A DNA stretch of 64,000 bases from Didymella arachidicola (taxonomy: Eukaryota > Ascomycota > Dothideomycetes > Pleosporales > Didymellaceae): assembly GCA_016630955.3 (NCBI GenBank), contig CM049986.1, positions 1,054,001-1,118,000 on the forward strand, in the 5' to 3' direction. How positions within the stretch are numbered: position 1 is the first letter of the stretch; each line of letters begins with the position of its first letter. A program made the translations under genes and the position numbers. The notes under the pieces are model-generated. The model saw nothing but the letters and a program-made list of their open reading frames with translations, did not search any database and was not told the DNA's origin. Shown one piece after another: positions 58,323 to 64,000 of this stretch.

Positions 58323-61300
58323 ATGAGTGCATCCGCCCAGAACGCGCAGAACCCTCCAACCGCCGCTTCCTCGACCGCTGCGCCCGCGAACAGCTCCTCG
58401 TCTGGATCGTCCGCCACCGTGGCCGCTGGATCGGCTCAGCCCACTGCCCGCAGCTCGTACGCCAACGCGACCAAGAAGATCTCATCTCCTACGATCGCGT
58501 CCAGCGGCGCGCCCCCGGCAGTGGGAGCCCCGCAGAGCGCGCAGCATGGCAAGAGCAGCTCCGTCTCCCCGGTGAACGGCAGCAGCGCCAGCATCACGCC
58601 CGCCGTGCCCACCATGCCCACCATCGTGAGTGGCGGACCCAACGGCGACCACAGCCGCAAGTCCTCTGTTCACATCAAGCAGACCCCGCCGACCTCGGGT
58701 GCCCCCTCCAACATCAAGTTCGGTTCGCTCGCCGGCTCGCCCGCTCCTGCGCCCGCCATGCCTGCGGCTCAGGGCAGCAACCTGAACCCTCAGACCCAGA
58801 ACCCGCGCGTTGCCTCGCCCGCCCACTCGCCCTCGCCCATCCCCACGCCCGTGTCCGGTGGTCCCAAGCCAGACGGCCTGCCCACCCGCCCGAACTTGGT
58901 CTTCGGCGGCCAGGGCGGTGAAAGCGCTGATGGCGTAAGTGTGACCCTGGCTACCAGAGTTGGCTCTCGCCAGCCGTGCTGCTCTGCCCATATTTGAATA
59001 TTCGCTAACCTAAATTCCCAGTCACGCCCCGCTCTGCCTGCTCAACCCAACGGTCCCCCTCACATGCGCCGCGAGTCTTCCCAGTCGAGCAACCAAGGCT
59101 TCCAGCCCAACGGCGGTCGTGGCCGCGGTTTCCAGCCCCAGCCCTACGCTCAGTCGCCCCAGCCATACCGTGCTATGCCCAACCAGCAGATGGGACGTGG
59201 AGGCATGGCTCCCTCTTTCACTCCCCAGGGTCAGATGAACTCTCCCTACCGCAACAACCGTCCCAGCCCTGCTATGGCACCTGCTGCTATCCATCAGCAG
59301 CAACACTTCGCTAACCCCCAGGGACAACCCTTCTACCCCGGACAGCAGTACCCACCACCAGTTCGTATACCCTCTCATTCCTCCAACAATTTCGTATCAG
59401 AGTTCAGCAAAGCGGGTCACACACCGTCTGCGTCTCAACCTCCGACCCCGACTACTGAATTTCATTGCGCGCCTGTTCGTTCGACAACCCTGACGGGGCC
59501 TGAGTTCCAGGCTCCTGACGACGAGTCGAGCGTTTTCTTGCAACCTCTCGATTTTTCTTCATTCACCAAGACTCAGCAAGAGCAGTTTCTAACAGCAATG
59601 CGACAGAACATGTACAATATCCCTCAACCAGGCCTTGACCCGTACAACAACTACTACACCCAGCCGGCATACGGACTCCAGCAGTCCATTCACTACCCTG
59701 GTAACCCTAACAGTCCTGGCCGTAGCCACGGCTTCCCTCAGCAGATGCAGAACCCTTACGCAATGTCTGGTCCCTATGGCCAGCCGCCTCAGGGTCAGAG
59801 CATGTCACGCACTCCATCGCAGATGTCTGAGCGTCCTCCCTCTGCTGTTCCTCAGCCATCTACTCCTGCGATGACCAATGCCAGCCACCACGCACACACT
59901 CCCAGTGTCACAGCTGCTAGCCCGGCGCCAAGTTCGAGTGCTTTCCAGGTCCCTGGCAAGAAGAAGAGCAGCGCCATTGTCATCAAGACCGCTGATGGCG
60001 AGATCGTCGACATCAAGAAGCAGTTTGGCGCGTCCCCTGCACCCAGTGCCGCCGCCGCCGCACCTGCTCAGTCCAAGAGCCCTGCGATTGCCGCCAGCTC
60101 TACGCCACCTCCTCGTGCGCCCAGCGCCTCAGATGCTGTAAAGACTGAGGAGGCTCCTGCCAAGTCCGCCAGCGAGAAGAAGGCCGACTTCGTCAAGCAA
60201 TTCCAGGAGAAGCTCCGTCTCCAGGGCGAGGCTGAAAAGAAGGCCAAGGAAGACGCTGACAATGAGGCCAAGGCTGCCGCCGAAGCTGAACAAAAGAAAA
60301 AGGACGACGCTAAGGCAGCTGAGGAGAAGGCGGCTCAGGAGGCCAAGGCCAAGGAAGAAGCTGATGCAAAGGCAGCTCAAGAGGCCAAGGAGGCCGAAGA
60401 GAAGGCCGCAAAGGAAGCCAAGGAGAAGGAGGAGGCTGCCGCAGCAGCCAAGTCCTCCGAGGACGACGCGGCCGAGAAGAAGCGCAAGGAAGACGAGGAG
60501 TTCGAGAAGATGATCGCTGAATTGGAGGCTGAAGAGGCCCGCCGCGAAGAGCAGGAGAAGAAGTACGCTGAGGAGAAGGCGCGCAAGAAGGCCGAAGAGG
60601 ACGCTAAAGCCGGCGACAAGATCAAGGCTCAAGAGGAGGCTCTCCGCAAGGCCGAAGCAGAAGCCGAAGCCGCTGAGATCGCTCGTCAGAACGAGACGCC
60701 GGAGCAGAAGGCCGAGCGCGAGGCCAAGGACAAGGAAATGTTCGCTTCTTTGAAGAAGAACACCATGTTTGGCCCCGGCGCTACCGGCGAGGAGCCCAGT
60801 GAGGACTCTGCACCTCCTGCCGCTGCTCCCACTCCCGCTGCTAAGCCTGCTTCAGCCACCAAGCCCAAGCCTGCCGCTCTCAAGCTCGAGACCAACAAGA
60901 CTGTTGAGCCTGCCCAGCCTACCGCTGGTATGGAGTCTCTCAAGACTGCTCGCTTCATCCAGATCCGCAATGAGGCCATCAACTACCCCGAGGGTATCCA
61001 GTCGCCCAACCCTGCTTTGAACCAGGGCTCCAAGAGCAGGGGCCGCCAGTATGACAAGGACTTCTTGCTCCAATTCCAAGAGGTCTTCAAGGAGAAGCCA
61101 TCCACCGATTGGGACTCAAAGCTCAAGGAGACTGTCGGTGACGGCTCGGATGGAGGTCGCACTCCCTCAGTCCGTGGCGCTACTGGTCGTGCTCCTTCTC
61201 AGAGGGGCATTGGTGGTGGCATGGGCAACTTCGGCCAGGGAGGAGCCTTCGGTGGTTCGCGTACCCTGCCTCCTGGCACGACCTCGCAGCAGCGTTTCGA

Positions 61301-62920
61301 GCAGGCATCTGGCCGTGGCGGTAGTACAATGACCAACCCTCTCGCACCGTTCGTACAAGGTGGCAGCCAGCGTGGCTTCCCTATGGCTCCCGGCATGACT
61401 CGTTCGTCATCTTTCCAACCTGGACCCAACTCTCCTCGTGTTGGATCTCAGGGTGGCCGTGGTGACCGCAGCCGTCGTGGTGGTGGAGGTCAGGGCAAGG
61501 GTCACCAGGCTGACGCTAAAACCATGCCTCTTACTGCGGGCAAGGACCTTAAGCCACTGGAGCAGTCCCAGACTGGATGGAAGCCTCACGGCGCGGAGAA
61601 GGTCGTCGTTGTCGGCCACATGGCTCCCGACATGGTTCAACGTAAGGTCAAGGCTGCGCTGAACAAGATGACACCCGAGAAGTTCGACAAGATCTCTGAC
61701 CAGATTCTCGAGATTGCTGCACAGTCCAAGGATGAAACTGACGGCCGCACTCTTCGCCAGGTCATTCAGCTTACCTTCGAGAAGGCCTGTGACGAAGCTC
61801 ACTGGTCGTCCATGTACGCTAAGTTCTGCTTCAAGATGTTGAACACTATGAGTCACGACATCAAGGACGAGAACGTTCGCGACAAGCAGGGCAACCCCGT
61901 CGTTGGTGGTGCTCTCTTCCGCAAGTACCTCCTGAACCGCTGTCAGGAAGAGTTCGAGCGCGGTTGGGAGGTCAACCTTCCCGACGCACCCGAGGAGGGC
62001 AAGGAGGCTACTATGCTTTCCGACGAGTACTACATCGCCGCTGCTGCCAAGCGTAAGGGTCTCGGTCTCATCCAGTTCATTGGTGAGCTCTACAAGTTGG
62101 GCATGTTGACCCTCCGTATCATGCACGAGTGTGTCCTCAAGCTTCTCGACTTCGAGGGTCTGCCTGATGAGTCCGCCATCGAGTCTTTGGTCAAGCTTCT
62201 CCGCACTGTCGGTGCCACCATGGAGTCCGCCGAGGCTGGTCCTAAGATGATCAACATGTACTTCGAGCGTGTCGAGAAGGTCATGAACATGGATGGCCTC
62301 AACTCCCGTCTCAAGTTCATGCTGCTGGACACAATCGATATCCGCAAGTCTGGCTGGCAATCCAAGGACATTCTCAAGGGTCCCAAGACCATTGCCGAGA
62401 TCCACCAGGAAGCCGTCGCCGCACAGCAAGCCGCCGAGATGGAGCGATCTCGCTCCCAGCGTGGCGGAGGTGGCGGTCGCCTTCCCATGGGCCGTGGCGA
62501 TGCACGCTCGTTCTCTGGTGGCGGTATGATGCCTCCTCCAGACAACGGTGGCCGTGTACAGATGGACGACCTCCGCAAGCTGTCCAAGGGTGCATCCAAC
62601 CGCGGGCTCAACAACGCCGGTTCCCTTGGCCCTTCAATGTTGGGTAGCCGCAGCGGCAGTGGTCGTCGTGGCCTCGGTCCCATGATGGGCCGCGGTGGTG
62701 ATGATTCTGGTAACTCGTCCCGCACTGGCACACCCCCCGTGAAGGAGAAGACTGCCCACGCGAATGCTTTCGAGTAAGTCACCCAAGTCATACCAATACA
62801 CCTGACTCTTGCTAACGATATTGTAGTGCGCTCGCAGCCCTTGATGCCGAAGACAACGCCGGCGATGTCAGCTCTCCTCCTACAGCTGCCGCCGAGACGG
62901 AAGCCAAGCCGTCGGAGTGA
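58323..62920 (+). CDS. TIF4631: Translation initiation factor eIF4G
   Basis: Scaffold that joins cap-bound eIF4E, eIF4A and poly(A)-binding protein to recruit ribosomes. Exons 58323..58934, 59022..62773 and 62827..62920, 1485 residues. The N-terminal ~550 residues are Ser/Pro/Gln/Asn-rich and disordered, with RG and PQ segments. Residues about 584-788 are a highly charged Ala/Glu/Lys helix. The eIF4E-binding motif is YDKDFLL (Tyr about 881, pattern Y-x4-L-hydrophobic). The MIF4G domain spans about residues 1075-1310 (RKVKAALNKMTPEKFDKIS, ALFRKYLLNRCQEEFE, RIMHECVLKLL, MLLDTIDIRKSGW). The C-terminal part is RG- and Ser-rich. An intron inside 59361-59606 is possible and would remove about 80 residues without shifting frame. 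Confidence 0.93.
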
Positions 62921-63836
62921 TTACCTTCATACTTCGTTCCAGCGCGTGGCGGTCATACCCATAGACAGCACCACACGCGGTAATCTAATCGCTTGTTTCG
63001 TTGCATAGACAGGGGCATTTTCTGCGCGCATTGTACTGCATTTCGCATCAAGACTAGCGGGGTCAAAAGTTCTTTATTGTCGATTTACGGGTCACGGGAG
63101 GATGGTGGTGTTTTGACCATCTTTCGGCCTGTATCATGAACGGGTACAATACCATGACGGCGTTCCGGATTTGCTGAGGTAGCCACCACGCCGACCGCTT
63201 CTTGCGTTTTGGGCGGGATCTTGTGGCTCCTGGTTCAAGTACCCTCTCGTTTTCCGTTCCTGCACATTTTGTTTTCAGGTGCGAGTGGAAGATGATTTTT
63301 CAACGCGTCCTTCACGCTCAGGTCGAGATTGCTATGGTTTGATGCACACTGGTGGAGGGGTCAATACGTCTTGCTTCGGCATGGCCGTATGAATGCACAT
63401 GAAGGGAGGATTTATGAGAGATGGTAAATGTTTCCGTGTGCATAGCTCGATCTAATTCAGAATGAACCGAATACTTCATTTCCTGTGCTCACATCTCGCA
63501 TCTTCCAGGTCTACAGACGTCTATCAGAGCACATTACAGCTCCCTTCCACGCGGGACGAGTGGGCTGCATCCCTGTCAATGATGTGATTAACACGAACAT
63601 CAGTCTGCAAGCCAACGCAACTCTGATCTGTGAGAACGGTTGCAGATCGATGATCAACGATTGTCTCACTGTGTGAGGGATCGTCGACAAGGATGCTATA
63701 CCTGGACGGCAGGAGCGACGTCATACAGCACTGAACATTGTATATAGATGCAACAGCAGCTCGCAGATCGAACACCCCAACACACCGACATCATCGTCTC
63801 GAATCAAATCACCCCAATCCGTCACCAAACACCACA
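62921..63836. other. Intergenic region, no gene seen
   Basis: Contains the eIF4G 3' UTR and the promoter of the next plus-strand gene. A few short open frames only. Confidence 0.6.
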
Positions 63837-64000
63837 ATGTCTGACCAGAACCAAAACCAGCAATCCAAGGGTCCGTCGTCACTTTCAATCACCACACCAA
63901 CTACATCTCCATCTCCCTCGACCTGAGCTAACACCACCCCAGGCTTCTTCGGCACCGCCGCCAGCGGTCTCGGTCCGTCTACTCCCCTCCTTTCTCACCT
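63837..64000 (+). CDS. 5' end of an unidentified Gln-rich small protein gene (runs off the window)
   Basis: Starts at ATG 63837 with MSDQNQNQQSKG. Exon 1 is 63837..63870, intron 63871..63942 (GTCCGT donor, GCTAAC branch point, CCCAG acceptor), and exon 2 from 63943 reads FFGTAASGLG. A second GTCCGT follows after about ten codons (63973), so exon 2 may be a 30-nt microexon. The start resembles small fungal proteins with repeated glycine-rich hydrophobic turns, but too little is visible to name it. The frame is open upstream to 63738, without support for an earlier start. Confidence 0.55.

Noticed and set aside
61407..62429. 340-codon open frame antisense to eIF4G
   Set aside because: It mirrors the codon bias of the eIF4G MIF4G region on the other strand, has no domain and no splice signals.

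Overview
The window is genomic DNA of a filamentous ascomycete (Pezizomycotina). The evidence is short spliceosomal introns (mostly 44-65 nt, GTAAGT/GTATGT donors, CTAAC or CTGAC branch points), a HET-domain gene, a DUF7053 gene and a Fot1-like DNA transposon. The protein flavour suggests Dothideomycetes, probably Pleosporales; that rank is inference. I rebuilt gene models by hand from reading frames, splice sites and phase arithmetic.

Left part (1-18.6 kb): mainly transport and metabolism. It holds the 3' end of a sugar transporter, a small secreted protein made of two internal repeats, a TNA1/Dal5-type anion:cation symporter, a DUF7053 protein, a HET-domain protein, a secreted GMC oxidoreductase, an FcyB-type purine-cytosine permease and a Mae1-type dicarboxylate transporter.

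Middle (19.2-39.1 kb): four large housekeeping genes, all on the minus strand: TOR kinase, the Sar1 exchange factor Sec12, an Nmd5/Sxm1-type importin and the Ski2 helicase. They cover growth control, ER export, nuclear import and exosome-linked mRNA decay.

At 39.5-43.3 kb there is an accessory island: an intact Fot1/pogo transposon with TA target duplication, a MITE-like inverted-repeat element and a DUF6546-type gene destroyed by nonsense changes of mostly RIP type. CSM3 (replication fork protection) and the THO subunit HPR1 follow as a divergent pair; the shared promoter carries two MCB (ACGCGT) sites.

Right part (46.9-64 kb): gene-poor. A homeodomain transcription factor sits between 3.0 kb and 6.7 kb of DNA in which I find no secure gene, followed by eIF4G and the 5' end of one more gene. 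I saw no CRISPR array, no rRNA and no convincing tRNA. I found no clearly new multi-gene system. The best leads are the decayed DUF6546 gene beside the intact transposon, the paired MCB sites and the duplicated secreted protein.
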